Source of the DNA: Neoechinorhynchus agilis
Taxonomy: Eukaryota; Acanthocephala
DNA: 64,000 bases
NCBI GenBank assembly: GCA_051530055.1
Contig: CM121342.1
Coordinates: forward strand, 8,370,001 to 8,434,000
Direction: 5' to 3'
Below the pieces are notes generated by a model. That model had not been told where the DNA came from, did not search any database, and saw only the letters and a list, made by a program, of their open reading frames with translations. Both the position numbers and the translations under genes were made by a program. Shown here piece by piece: positions 21,057-33,480 of the stretch (position 1 is its first letter; every line of letters begins with the position of its first letter).

Positions 21057-23013
21057 CCGAAATCGAACAATTCGGCTATTGTGAATGTCTTAAATATAAA
21101 ATTCAACGATTGAAATGTTTTAGACAGAGAAACAAAATACGGATTTAATGTTTTTAGTATTCTCGAATAACCAGGAATGTAAGAATGATGCATAATTATC
21201 GGAAATAATGAACGATAACAGTGATTTTTCACCCCAAACTCACAAATACTTAATATTTTTACGACTACAATGTGAGTCATAGAAAATCAATATTTCTAAA
21301 CCGCGACAAACGCGAAAATTCGAACGATTTGTATTTTTCTATGAAATTGTACGCAAGGAAATTGGTTTCCACTGAAATCAATTAACTGAATTGAATAAAA
21401 TACGAAACGAAAGAAGCAGTTTTAAAAGAATCGTCGTAAATCCCAAAACCCAGAATTTAAATTCAAAAATGACATATTTCCTAGGTTTGTTACAAGCGGA
21501 TCTTGAACTGCTAATTCACCGCCTCACTGGAATCATCCCTGATCGAGTACCAATCGATCCCGAAATACCGTCCTTTCATGACAATGAGAACTTTACCGGC
21601 ATTTGGGTTGAATGGTGTTGGATCGGTTCGAAGTATCCAATTATTTTTAGTTTCTAAAAAAATTACTACAATAAATTTTACAAGATTTTCTCATTTTGTA
21701 ATTTATAGCGAATTTTAAAGGGATCACGAAAACCTTCTTTATTGCTGAATTATTAAAACAGCTTTATCTGTTTTAGATCATTCATTAAAATAAATCGCTT
21801 GTTTAGTTCTCAAATCTATAGCCAAAGTTGTTTTCTTTCAATAAATTCAGCAAAAGCATTGTCGAATCTTCACGGTTTTCTTAAAATAAAAGAGATTTTT
21901 TCTTTATCATCTACATCGGATCCGCTGCCTTCACTATCGCTCAACATTTTAAGCACGACTAAATGTAATCAATAAATTAAGTTGCAACCTTCGCTGTTGG
22001 AATTAAAAAACAATTCCACAACCGGGATGTCTTTTAAATTGTTGAAACAAGCGCTCTTTCACTTTGTATGATTTTCAAACAATTCGATTATAATGACCGC
22101 TCAGTCTTGTTCGAGAGGCAAATCCACTTATTCGATTATCAAGAATCAATGAACTTACGAAATGTTCGAGACTAATGAAGTCAAAGTCCGGTTTTAAATT
22201 AAAATTCTAATTCCCCCAATGGTATTCATGCGTTTAGAGATCCAACAAAAAATTTAAGTCGTTGACGCCATTTTCTCCGACATTTGACCAAGGGTAGATT
22301 GTAAACACTTCTTTTTATAAATGTATTGAAATTTCTGCACTTTATCATCGATCTACTCGCTAACTATGATAACTGCCTCATAAAAATGTTTTAAAAGTTT
22401 AAAATGAAGTTACATCACATTTTTATTTAATCCAAGGAACTTTTACCAAAATACGAAGAATGCCAAGTCTTGTTAAATGTTTCAATATAATTAAAAATTG
22501 AATTATAGCTTTAAAGGCGTTTATCAAGTAAAGGTATTTTGTTACTTCATTTTAAAACTTTCCATTTTAGAATTATAAAAAATCGAGACTTGTTAAATGA
22601 GAATTTTCCTGGCATGGCATATATTTTATATTTTTAAGTTTGAATGAAACTAATATCTTTGGAAATTTAGTTAAACTGCGTAGAATTAATTCTGTTCTAA
22701 CACTTTCTAAAAATCTTTAACAAATAATTTTCTTCGAACGAAATGAAAATTTGGCCCTTTGAATTTGGAAAGCAAACTTTCTTATTTCTTCGAATTGTTA
22801 ATATGAAAGTTTTTAGTAACCACTTATAAATTTTTTGATTAAACTCGCGGAAATTTTGAAATTAAAAATTGTTTGATTCTATAAAATAAATTTGATCAAT
22901 TTTTTCTTGTATCGCAAGAAAAATTTTCCTCTTAGTAATGCAAACTACGTGAGCGGGTTTGAAATGTTTTAAAGAGGAAAATTTCTATAAAACTCCCGTG
23001 CGTACGCGGTTCA
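21057..23013. other. Intergenic region
   Basis: AT-rich. One open frame (21391-21657) includes IPDRVPIDPEIPSF and GIWVEWCWIG, looks mildly coding-like, and could be a stray exon; I cannot name it. The missing first exon of the gamma-tubulin complex gene should lie in the last few hundred bases. Confidence 0.35.
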
Positions 23014-25004
23014 TTGAGTGTTCAACAACCAAAATGCGCTAATGAATGTCTGAAATTCGCGGCAGCCAACCTTCTCCACCATACGAATAAAGACAAATCA
23101 TTGAGTGCCGTTATTGGTGAGTACAATGATCTCTACAACAAACTCTATGTGTTCAACAAACCCCGCAAATCTGAACTTATACGCCAACATGTCGAAAAAA
23201 TCACAGAATGCGACGAACCTCAGGATTTGATGAAGTCCGTACTCGATTTCTTGCTTTGCATGTGCAGAAGGCCGGTTTTCTCCGAGATACCAGAAAAATT
23301 GGCGCGTCCGCCATTACTAATCGTGACTGAGACGAATCGGGAATTCGAAGAACTTAAGAAAAAAATGGTTCGGATTTTGTTGGAAGAAGAAATTAGCTTC
23401 CATGAAGACGAAAAGAGTGACTACAGTGAAGATAGCACCTTGTCATTGTCTAGCAATAAAGTGCAGGATATTTTTCACAAAGAGAAATTCATGACCAAAT
23501 CTGAAATCGAAGAAATGCTGAATTCAGCTGAGAAATATTTAAAATGGATTTTACACATTAAGAGAAGACAGTGCATTATCCATTGTTAAAAGATTTGGAA
23601 CCATCAATAGAGCATGTGGATCAAAGCGACTGGACGAATGTCCGGGAACAAGACGATGATTCCTGCTTGCTACATCTCCATTGTCTCTTTCGAATCGACT
23701 ATCATCTTAGCCGTGATCACAACAACTTTCTATGTTCAAGTTTAAGAGACCTTAGGAATAAATTAACTGCCCAAAATGAAGAAGACGAAGAACAATACAA
23801 GATGATTTCTAAACTTCTCACGTGTATTTCCAGTATGAACCCAATCCAAATTTCCGATCAATTGATTTGTTTGCTTGATCGATGGTATTTAACGAAAGGA
23901 TCCACGTTTGAACCATCCTTCATCGGTATTGAATTTCTCAAAAAGTCGTTACTTGCTATTTCACAAATGGAACAAATTGAACATGTTCATGTGAGCAGCG
24001 ATGAACTTCGTGAGTGTATTGATTTGATCCGACGGATTCGTAAATGTCAACGCCTACTCGGGATTCATAATGTTGAATTTAAACCTAAACTTGAACCGGG
24101 CTTAGTCGAATATCCAATCGGAACGTGGATTGTTACCGGTCATTTAAATCAAATCAAAAACCTCTGGTTCTTAAATTGGCCTCCGAACAAACGAGTTCTC
24201 TTCCTATTGCACTCTACATTTGAACGGTTGCGTCAAACATTTCTTGCCTATGACAGTCTGCACCATAGTGAAATATCCAACCACATTATTTCATCTCATG
24301 AACATTGCGCTTACAAATGGTCAAAATTAAAGCTCAATCTCTCAACTACTGTGGATTTGATCAGTGTTGTCAAAACGGATTTGTATAACCGAGTGCCAAA
24401 AAGTCTAACCACTCTGTTCAATCACCTTTTAATGAAGAACGGTGTTATTGTGAACTTTACGAATACGCCGTCAAGTCCGTTGCTCTCTGAGTTTTTCTCT
24501 GAAGAAATCCAGCAAATCTACAGTGGAATCGGAATTGTACTTTTGAGGATAAACACCATTAGGAGGTATATTGAACGGAAATTCAATAAGAAATGGGCAT
24601 CTAGAAAGTTGTGTGCAATGCATTTTAGGTTGTGGAATATCGAGTTCAAAATTTAACACAATCTTTCTTGATTAATGCACACTATCCACTTCTTCATTTA
24701 TCGACACCAATCAGAAATACTGAATAATCTTAACCATGAAACCGAAATGTTTTTAAAGAAACTACGATCTACATCAAAGACAGAGTATCGCGGAATTTCG
24801 ATGACTCCCGATCTTGTCACTCAGGCACATTTACTATTTCTTTCTGAATGCTCAAGACTCATTGAGACTCCAATGGAAATGACGGTAGCTATGAGTTTAT
24901 CGTCGCAATTAGTCGCTTATTCGACAGAACAAAAATATGATATGGACAAAGAAACGGCTATTATTTCTGAATTCAATAGAATAGTTCATTTGTTAAGCCA
25001 ATAA
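23014..25004 (+). CDS. TUBGCP5: Gamma-tubulin complex component 5-like
   Basis: Three consecutive coding blocks: 23014-23571, 23571-24656 and 24675-25004, about 660 residues. The N-terminal block (CLKFAAANLLHHTN, then SVLDFLLCMC) matches the N-terminus of human GCP5, where LSLLLCLSDS sits at the same place. The C-terminal half has the gamma-tubulin complex pattern: QQIYSGIGIVLLRINTIRRY aligns with KIYNQVFLLLLQIKWAKY, and DLVTQAHLLFLSECSRL aligns with DLDQLIKIHYRYLSTIHDRCLL. GCPs build the gamma-tubulin ring that nucleates microtubules. No ATG opens the first block, so a first exon lies upstream. The frame moves by one base near 23571 with no plausible intron, and a stop near 24656 is probably inside a short intron. 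Shorter than human GCP5 (1024 aa). A dolichol kinase gene starts 55 bases downstream. Confidence 0.7.
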
Positions 25005-25059
25005 ATCTGAAGCGTTCTAAAGTTCGCTGTGTAATATATAATCAGTCTTTCGATTTTAG

Positions 25060-27122
25060 ATGATAAAAGACTTCTCGGATGTGTATAAGATCGTTCTTTC
25101 ACTATTCAACCATCACGTGAGTTTCCACGTGCTGATCCAACTCGCATTCACACTTGGATTTTTTATTGAACTTGTCGTTAGACCAACCACGCTCTATATC
25201 CGATTCACACTTCAACTACTTTGTATCTATTTCATCCAGATATGGAAACCAATTCGACTCAAATGTCTTCTCGTTGTTGAACTCGTCCTTCTAATACTAT
25301 TTTCCTTTTTCAACTCATGGCTACAGTTTCTGTTGAACGCAGCATTTGCATTCTGTATCATAGCCGATTGTAATCAGCAGTGACTCGCAGTTTTATTTTT
25401 TGTAAAATCAATTCGGATCAATTTTCACGTAAGTCACCAAGGGAAATACATTGCGAAATACCCTCAATTACGACTTGTGGATTTGGGCATAATTACATCT
25501 TTTTTTTCAACTTTAAATCCAACCATTCATGTCAGAATGCTTAAATGTCTACTTCGCGGATATCCAGCGTCGTAATCGGAAATTCATTTTGTTTCTGATT
25601 TCCTGCGTTTAGACAAAAAAATTCCGAGAAATAATTCTTTTTGAGGACACAGAATGAATTATTATCCTTGATTTTTGCTGACAACCAAAAACGAATCATA
25701 TTAATATATCTTTATAATGAGAATATACCGAATCCCTTTCCTCTTGCTTTGCCATCTTTACATCTTTAAAAAGTCGATTTTTTTTAAAAATTCCCGCCAC
25801 ATTTTTCGAAAAGCAAATATTCCGAATCCCTTTTTCTCTTGCTTTGCCGTCTTTAGATCTTTAAAACGACCAGGAATATCTTATTAAGATTCTCGATTTT
25901 TTAAAATCAAAGTCAATTTTCCCGCGACTTTCTTCGAATAGCGAATATTCTTAATGCGATTACCTGTTGATTCTCGGTTAATAAATATTGAAATTCCGCA
26001 GATTCAATCTAAAATCCGAAAATATTCGGTTAATGTTGTCGATGTTCCCTCCCTATACTTAATGAAATTCCTCAAGCTTCATAAATCCGTGCTTGAATTT
26101 GAACTAAAGTCCGCTTCCTTTCTTAACTCTGAGTCACTCATTCTAAATGGGCGATGTTCGCAGCCTACATTTCGGTACTCACAAGCGGGATAGTCCAACA
26201 CGTCCGTTTGATCGGTCTCGTAGTTGTTGGCTCATCACTGATATCAGTACTCGTGGTTCCACACGTCGGTGTGTTCTCTTTAATCGGCGTATTTCCTTGC
26301 TTAACCATTCTGACATTATTGATGACAATGAGAGTAAGCCCCGTTGTCTGGACGTTTTATTTCATCTTCAGTACACGAAGAATAGTATGCTTGATCAGTT
26401 GGGTCGCAGCCGGCATTGCATGCATTTTCTTAGCCATTTTGGCACATGTTCAAAAATGGAAACGGGCTCAATCTCGGAAAACATTCCATCTCGCTGCATC
26501 GGTTGTGTTCAGCGTCGGTCTAATGGTGGACGTTGAACTGCTTACAATCTCATCCGCTGTTTTATTCGGAGTCCTGGTCCTTATGGAAGCCATGAGACTC
26601 CAACAACACTCAATGATCGGCTCTTATTTAGTAGAATCGTTGTTTGCATTGTTCTCAAATAACGAAGATCGAACTCAGCTAGAAATATCTCCCATCACTC
26701 TTCTTGGCGGTCTATCGTATCCATTGATTTTTCCATCAAGCCAGAGAAGGAACATTAGCACCCGTTGGCTGCTTGGGAAATCCAATGTCGCTCTATTTGC
26801 AGGAGTTCTCAGCACAGGAATAGGCGACTCATTCGCGGCTCTAATTGGATCCACTTATGGAACTCATCATTGGCCTGGAAGTGAACGGACGCTTGAAGGA
26901 ACAGCCAGTGGGTTCATTAGTCAAATTTTGTTTTGCGCTCTTGTTTTGTGGCCCGCTGGTATATTCAGCGGAATCCAGTCAGGAATGAGAGATATTTTAT
27001 CATTGATGTTTTTATTCGCGGGACTCTTTACTTCTTCAATAACCGAAACCATCGTTAGTAATGAATACGACGACAATATTGTAGTACCCATTTGTACGTA
27101 TCCTTTATTAAAATTATGTTGA
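25060..27122 (+). CDS. DOLK: Dolichol kinase
   Basis: The main block, 26134-27122, carries the CTP-dependent dolichol kinase signature: RKTFHLAAS, then GVLSTGIGDSFAALIGSTYG (human [20 protein letters not shown]), HHWPGSERTLEGT (human IRWPGTKKTFEGT), and a C-terminus ending VVPICTYPLLKLC, with many membrane helices. It phosphorylates dolichol in the ER for N-glycosylation, O- and C-mannosylation and GPI anchors. A first exon 25060-25367 (four hydrophobic helices; its ATG directly follows the acceptor CGATTTTAG) can be joined by donor T|GTAATC to acceptor CTGAG|TC in frame, giving about 430 residues against 538 in human. That join is inference; the 766-base intron contains repeats. The gene lies 55 bases after GCP5 on the same strand, which suggests an operon. 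Confidence 0.75.
25725..25940. repeat. Imperfect tandem repeat in the dolichol kinase intron
   Basis: Two copies of a roughly 90-base block starting CCGAATCCCTTT and containing CTCTTGCTTTGCC, TCTTTAAAA and a TTCCCGCCAC/TTCCCGCGAC stretch, plus a degraded third part. Confidence 0.6.
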
Positions 27123-27650
27123 CTAATCAACGAGCGGGAAGCAATCAACCTCTTTTTTATTGCTCTAAAGTGAAACTATTCGTTGGTTTGTCGCAGTTTT
27201 ATCATATAATATTCGAGCAATTTTTGTTTTTTTAAAACATGAGAAATTTTTTCAATAAATCATGTATTATTCGACGTCTTAAAATGACAACCGATTGAAT
27301 ATTCGCGCTTAACTACACTGCTTACTCCTTAATCGCTCCTTTTCTTGATTTTCAAAGAAAAACAAACTTAGTTGCCGAGAGTGTTAAAATCAAACAATGC
27401 TAATTCAAATCTTTTAAGTATAGATTACTCCTCTAGTCATTAATTGCACACGTAAATCATGTATCGCGATTGTTTTAGAAAGATTAGATGCATTTAAAGT
27501 TCCTACGAATGAGCTGAAACTTCCTTGATTAATGGAATAAAATCCTGCTCAATACCTGATCTCAGGGATTTCTTTTCCAAAAATATCACCACGCTTTTAT
27601 CTTAAAATACTCAAACTTAGTAAGTGTCCTAATTCATGACGCATAACTGA
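27123..27650. other. Intergenic, between convergent DOLK and ALKBH4
   Basis: The 3' untranslated regions of two convergent genes should lie here. Two AATAAA-like signals occur (27256 region AATAAATC; 27536 region GAATAAAATC). Nothing else seen. Confidence 0.4.
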
Positions 27651-29907
27651 TCAGCCAAAAAATACTTTTTCCAACTCGTTCCAAGTGCTCTCATCGCATT
27701 CATCACGTAAAATGGAATCTAACAACAAAGCACAATCAGTCGACCATTTGGTATTTGAATTTCGGTTCAATTTAATCAACAAAATGATTTTCATTTGTCT
27801 TTTTGAGAATCTATCCGCAAACTTGACACCTTCTTTTCGAACTAACTCTTCATACTGCATTACTGATATGCCTTTAAATAGTCTGCTCCAAAGTAAAACT
27901 TCTTTACTCATGTCAGGCAAGTTCCTCATGACCGTAGGACTAAATTCTCGTAAACCAATAGAAATTCGAGAATCACCAATGTAATCGTAGGAATGTATTG
28001 AGTGTGGCCAATCGTATCGAACAGCTCCACCGAGAATCAAAAGCGCACTTCCACAATTCAAACGAATGCGAATTAAGGAATTCGATGGATGAATGAAGTT
28101 ATTGGGACTGTTCTCACGATTTAAAAAAAGATTACCAATTTCAAGCGATCACTGTGCTCCCGATCAACTATGGCGTTAATATCGGGATGGATCTTTTTTT
28201 CAGGATTATTAACGTGATTTTGATCAATCGATACCCGAATAACACATGACCCGAAAGCTCCTTGGAAATCGTGAGAATTCCTCAAGTTGAACGCAACATC
28301 CGCTAACCATAAATGGGGTCGTTAACAAAAAAATCGGGAGTAAAGCAAGATTGGACATGGTTGTAAGTATTAAAGGTCCTTTGATTGCTCAAATAAAAAC
28401 ATTAAAATGAAAGATGGCAGCGAAACGAGCCATGAATCTCGAGAAATCGATGATGATCATCTCAGGACCATTTCTTAATGAGTACAAAAATGTTTCACAC
28501 CTACTTGTCTTTAAAACGTTCAAATTGCATACAAGTTTTCATCTTTTCAAGTTCAACGAACCCAATGCGTAGTTTTATAAGGTTTTCTTCAAAAAATTTC
28601 ATTGTTTAAGGGAAATGCGGCATATTCAAAAGCACGTAGCTCGTTAACTATAATCCGTATTATTTAGATAAAACGGCGTAATTTCCACTTTCAAATCTAC
28701 GAATGCATTCAAATCATCAAAGTTTTAAAGTTAATCAAATTGTACTTTTGTAGGTAGCATGATGTATCTTGAAATTTTTGGACATATAAAAGTGAATTGC
28801 ACTTCGGTATTCTTTCAAAAAATTAAAACTAAGATATCACTAATCCTATGAATGATGAGATTTATAGAAAAATTGGGACATGTGCGGCATTTGACTGTTA
28901 GCATTGAATCACTGTACAAAATATATCAAATCCACAAGGGTAACAACGCGTAAGGATTCGTTATTACTCACATGAAGTAGCGATGAGCAACGAAAACACG
29001 TCTTCTACGAAAAACAGCGTTTGTAATCTGTCTCACGGCGAAAATCGGAGTGCTTTAGAAGAGACCTGACATTTGGGATATCTGACTGATAAGTTTTGAT
29101 TTGTCTACAAACTTTTTATGAGGCAATGGATCATAAAGATGTTTCGTCTTTCTTGTCGGAACTTTAAACGTTCGAAATTTTATAAATTTAAGTAAATTTC
29201 TAGTGGGCTTATCGGCTATTTTTAAGAACATGGACTTTTTAAAGAAAGATTTGTTAGTTTTTCAAACTAAAAATATATATTCGCCTAACGCAAGAACGAC
29301 CACTTTGAAGTAACATTGGGAAACTAGGTTTATGATAGCAATCCTTGGACCCCAAAGCCATTGATCATCCAAATGTGGCTCAATATGAGATCCACGATTC
29401 TTAGTGTACTCCAGATTACATAGCTCCACAGCCTGAAAATCTTTAAATTCAATACACCGTTCGCGTAGTCGATTCGTAATTGTACGCGCATATTGAGGCA
29501 GACCAGTAAACGAAGCGTCCACATTGACTTTCTTCTTCTTAAAGTTCACTTTTGCTCCATAATCCTGCTTTAACCGTCCGGATTGAGATTTTGACCAAGG
29601 TACGGAATACCTTCGCATCTTTGATTCTCTAAACAGGCGAGAATCAAAGCGATTAAATTTCATTTAGAAGGTCTATCTCTTCATTTGGGCTTATAAAGTC
29701 GTCTAAAACCTCCAAACACTGAACTTTAACTGAAAATGGATCTTCTAAGTGAGTTTGACAGTCGCCGTGTTCGTTTGAAGCCGCATGTTGGCATTTTTGA
29801 CAGTACCAAAGGACGGATGTAGAAGTTGGAAGTGTGTGTAGCTTTTGAGGATGACAAATGAGGCATGACCTCACTCCCGTGCACCCGCATGAGTTCGCTT
29901 GCTTCAT
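27651..29907 (-). CDS. ALKBH4: Alpha-ketoglutarate-dependent dioxygenase ALKBH4
   Basis: Three coding blocks in order: 29907-29653, 29663-29330 and about 28145-27651. The N-terminus CGCTGVRSCLICH matches human CGCKGIRTCLICE. The core SQSGRLKQDYGAKVNF, then EPHLDDQWLWG, has the iron-binding HxD. The last exon has RYDWPHSIHSYDYIGDSRIS, supplying the distal His and the Arg that binds 2-oxoglutarate. ALKBH4 demethylates protein lysines (actin K84) and is linked to 6mA. Blocks 1 and 2 are out of frame by one base at a TTT run (29655-29660); removing one T would give NEINRFDS, so this is a frameshift or a consensus error. A roughly 1.2-kb intron separates blocks 2 and 3. Inside it, 28358-28140 holds another same-strand open stretch (DVAFNLRNSHDFQGAFG) of unknown meaning. 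Acceptor TTTTTTCAG lies 4 bases before the ATG. Confidence 0.85.
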
Positions 29908-29942
29908 CTATCTGAAAAAATCGGGAGTTTTAGATATAGAAA
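29908..29942. promoter_or_regulatory. 35-bp divergent start-to-start interval
   Basis: The start codons of ALKBH4 (minus, 29907) and the ceramidase-like gene (plus, 29943) are only 35 bases apart. Each strand shows an acceptor-like site in this interval: TTTTTTCAG on the minus strand and GAGTTTTAG on the plus strand. The promoters must therefore overlap the opposite coding region, or lie upstream with the leaders removed by trans-splicing. Confidence 0.6.
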
Positions 29943-32190
29943 ATGCTGTTACTTTGTGCACTTCTACTTCAAAGTGTTCAACCGTTTGATCCGTCTAAAT
30001 GCGTCCTGACAAGCATTTCCGGCGCCCAAGACGAACCTGTAAAAACATTCAGAGTAAACTTATCTCAGGAACCATCCGAACGTTGGAATGAAATAGCCGA
30101 TGAGTATCGAAACGAACTCAGGACTATTGTTAAAGATTTTCTTGATTATATTTTTACAAATGTTAACATTAACAATCAGACCAGAATAATGTTCGAAAAA
30201 CTTACAGATCAATACGTACTTGAAGACTTTCCTGAACCCTATAAAAGTGAAATTATGGGTATCGCAAAACGAGTTGGCATTCATGAGTCTTATATTCTGT
30301 TCGCTAACATTTTCTACGAAGCTTATTCGTTTTGTACGAGCATTGTGGCCTATGATTCGAAAAGTGAAAAGACGTTTCACTCCAGAAATCTGGATTTTGG
30401 AGCAATGTTAGGCGTAGATGTGGATGAAAAGTTGTGGACGGTTACCAAAAACCTTATGGAGGCAGTTGGGATGGACGTGAGTGAAATAAGTGCATTCTGA
30501 TACTTAAATTGTACATGGAAATATCCTCTAATGTTTTTAAAGTCAACACTAGAATCATTGATTTTATTTCTTACTATTTAAATGCTGTAGTAATTCTAAG
30601 GTCGAAATTTAAAAAAGACACTTTAAATTGCCTTTAAAAAATCCAATATTTGTGCATCTTCTATTTAAAATGCCCCATTTAACTCGCTTTGAATGATAGA
30701 AGTCTAAACCGGAATTAAAAATCTGAGAACGGGCATACTCAGAAACAATGTTTTGATGATTTTGAGATTAAAATTACGCACGATAATTCCCAATTTAACC
30801 ATTCGTACTCAACTGTCTCGGCAGACGGATGATAGTAAGTGTGGAATTCTACGAAGATGAAAATTCAGAGAGACCTTTGTTCACTTCGGTTAATTTCGTC
30901 GGATCGGTGGGAGTTTTAACCGGTGCCGGTCGACACTTCAGTCTCTCGATTAACGAGAGATTCGCAATTAATGGTGGATACATGGGTATGCTTGAATGGA
31001 TATTAGGCGTTAATAGGAAACAAGAGTTCATTACTCTGCTAGCCAGGGATGTTCTTACAAATTGCAAAAGTTATGAATGCGCAAAGGAAGCATTGTCGAG
31101 TAACAATTTAGTAGCTCCCGTCTATTACATCTTGGGAGGGACAGGTGGACGAGGGTCAGTTATAACGAGACTGAGGACCTCAGGCCCAATCGACGTTTGG
31201 GATTTGGAAGACGTGGATGAACATGGTGGTATGCGTATTCTTGTTCAGACGAATTTCGATCGATGGAAACAACAACCCATCTATGACGACCGGATAACTC
31301 CGGCTAATGCCGTGATCTGAAAAGGTCTATTGATTTTTAAGGGAGAAATGATTTTGGTTTCCGCAAAACCCTATACGAATTCCCACAAAGATTACTTTTT
31401 TAAACCGTGGAAAACCCAAGGGAATAAATGGCCCAAATCCTTTAAACAAATAATCAAACTACCAAAACTTATTAGAGCATCTTTTGGAATAGATTATTAG
31501 ATTAAGGCAATAAAATGTGAGAACCCATCTATGACGACCGGATACCTCCGGCTAATGCCGTGATCTGAAAAGGTCTATTGATTTTTAAGGGAGAAATGAT
31601 TTTGGTTTCCGCAAAACCCTATACGAATTCCCACAAAGATTGCTTTTTTAAACCGTGGAAAACCCAAGGGAATAAATGCCCCAAATCCTTTAAACAAATA
31701 ATCAAACTACCAAAACTTATTAGAGCATCTTTTGGAATAGATTATTAGATTAAGGCAATAAAACGTGAGAACCCATCTATGACGACCGGATACCTCCGGC
31801 TAATGCCGTGATCTGAAAAGGTCTATTGATTTTTAAGGGAGAAATGATTTTGGTTTCCGCAAAACCCTATACGAATTCCCACAAAGATTACTTTTTTAAA
31901 CCGTGGAAAACCCAAGGGAATAAATGGCCCAAATCCTTTAAACAAATAATCAAACTACCAAAACTTATTAGAGCATCTTTTGGAATAGATTATTAGATTA
32001 AGGCAATAAAACGTGTCTTCGATCGCTGTCTAAATTGAATTTATCACGGGAGGACGTTCTCTATAGCACATTGTCGACGTATCCAGTCCTTAACGCTTAC
32101 ACTGTTCATTCGACCATAATGTGGACGGATAAAGGAGAAGTCTTGTCGTACATTCGAAACAGCACGATTGACACAATCAGTTATGATTGA
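29943..32190 (+). CDS. Acid ceramidase / N-acylethanolamine acid amidase family
   Basis: Three exon regions: 29943 to about 30473, about 30826-31309, and about 32003-32190, near 400 residues (human ASAH1 has 395). A signal peptide (MLLLCALLLQSV) opens it. The family nucleophile is Cys131 in CTSIVAYD, followed by HSRNLDFGAMLG with the conserved Arg and Asp. Exon 2 has VNFVGSVGVLTGAG, NERFAINGGYMGMLEWILG, YYILGGTGGRG and QTNFDRWK. The last exon has KTCLRSLSKLNLS and LSTYPVLNAYTVHST, matching the human end (LSTKPVLNKLTVYTT). These are lysosomal N-terminal nucleophile hydrolases that cleave themselves before the Cys and split amide-linked lipids. The exon 2/exon 3 junction lies inside a 248-bp unit present three times, so the exact splice sites are unclear. 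Whether ceramidase or NAAA cannot be decided. Confidence 0.85.
31274..32015 (+). repeat. Tandem triplication, 248-bp unit, spanning an exon-intron-exon junction
   Basis: Copies start at 31274, 31522 and 31770, each with AACCCATCTATGACGACCGG, and end with GGCAATAAAACGTG. Each unit holds the end of exon 2 (YDDRITPAN, or YDDRIPPAN in copies 2 and 3), the whole intron and the first bases of exon 3. Copies 2 and 3 share an A to C change. Only a handful of differences separate the copies. Confidence 0.95.
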
Positions 32191-33012
32191 CGATTGTTAT
32201 AAAGATCATAAGATTTGATAAGAAAGTGATGATTTTTTTTGAAAAGAAATTGATTTATAGCCGGTCAAGATAATGCTGGCGGCGTTCCTTCCTGGACAGC
32301 CATTTTCTTAAAAGGAATATATTAATCCATCAGTGAAAGTCCTAAGGATGCTTAAATTGGCCAACATTGATCATTTTTAATGATCGGCTTTTAAGAGATT
32401 AGTACGAAAACTGAGAGACATGGACCATTCAAGGCGGAAACTTCAAACTAATCGCAAAGAAACCTTTGATCGAAACTTCCTAAGTAGAAAACGTTCTGGA
32501 TAACGTCAGTTTCGTAATTCCGGCACACGAAACACTCAAATATTTGATCACCCACCGCGAAGATTTTGCTTTAAAGAAGTGGCTTAAAAAAATCTTGATT
32601 AGATTAAATTAAATGCAAAATAATCTGAACAATCGAAGTTGCGATTTATAAATTCGTATCAGATTAAGAAACGAAAATAAGCCCGGATTTTTTTAAATTT
32701 TATTTTATTTTTTTAAACTAGAAATTTTATTATTCCTTTTCAGAAGTGTTTTATTTTAAGCTGGGTTCGTGCCTCGGACGCTAACGGCATTTCCTCGTTG
32801 GATTACGAGGTTAATCCTTTAGTGTTTAAGGGAAAAATACGAAACGAAAAAGCAAATCATTTGAGAGGTAATCGGGAAACAAAAAATAGAAAAAACTAGA
32901 TACAATTTTAAATGTAAACAAAAACGAAGAGGAAAACAATTTGGAATATTTTCATATGCCGCTAGCGATTGTTTATATCGGAAACTTTTTGCTTGTAAGT
33001 ACAATTGAAAAA
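32191..33012. other. Intergenic, nothing recognised
   Basis: AT-rich, no convincing gene or repeat structure apart from the start of the satellite at its right end. Confidence 0.45.
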
Positions 33013-33480
33013 ACTTACAAGCAACCTCGATAAAGACGTACGCAAGATTGTGCCCCTCAAATATTGGAATCAATAAATTCTTTTAAATTTTCGGTCTGAA
33101 TCATGAACAATCTTCAAATATACGTTGGAGAAGTGCTTTTGGGAATAAAAAGCATCAATAAAGACGGACGCAAGATTGTGCCTCTGAAATATTGGAATCA
33201 ATAAATTCTTTTAATTTTTCGGTCTCAATCATGAACAATCTTCAAATATACGTTGGAGAAGTGTTTTTGAGAATAAAAAACATCAATAAAGACGTACGCA
33301 AGATTGTGCCTCTGAAATATTGGAATCAATAAATTCTTTTAATTTTTCGGTCTCAATCATGAACAATCTTCAAATATACGTTGGAGAAGCGTTTTTTGAG
33401 AATAAAAAACATCAATAAAGACGTACGCAAGATTGTGCCTCCGAAATATCGGATTTAATAAAAAAAACCTCAATAAAACT
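33013..33480. repeat. Satellite, 128-bp unit, about 3.5 copies
   Basis: The word CGCAAGATTG recurs at 33041, 33169, 33297 and 33425, exactly 128 bases apart. Each unit contains ATCAATAAAGACGTACGC and ATATTGGAATCAATAAATTC. The same core occurs in a foldback inside the SLC3A2-like gene (36567-36668), so the array may derive from that element. Confidence 0.9.
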
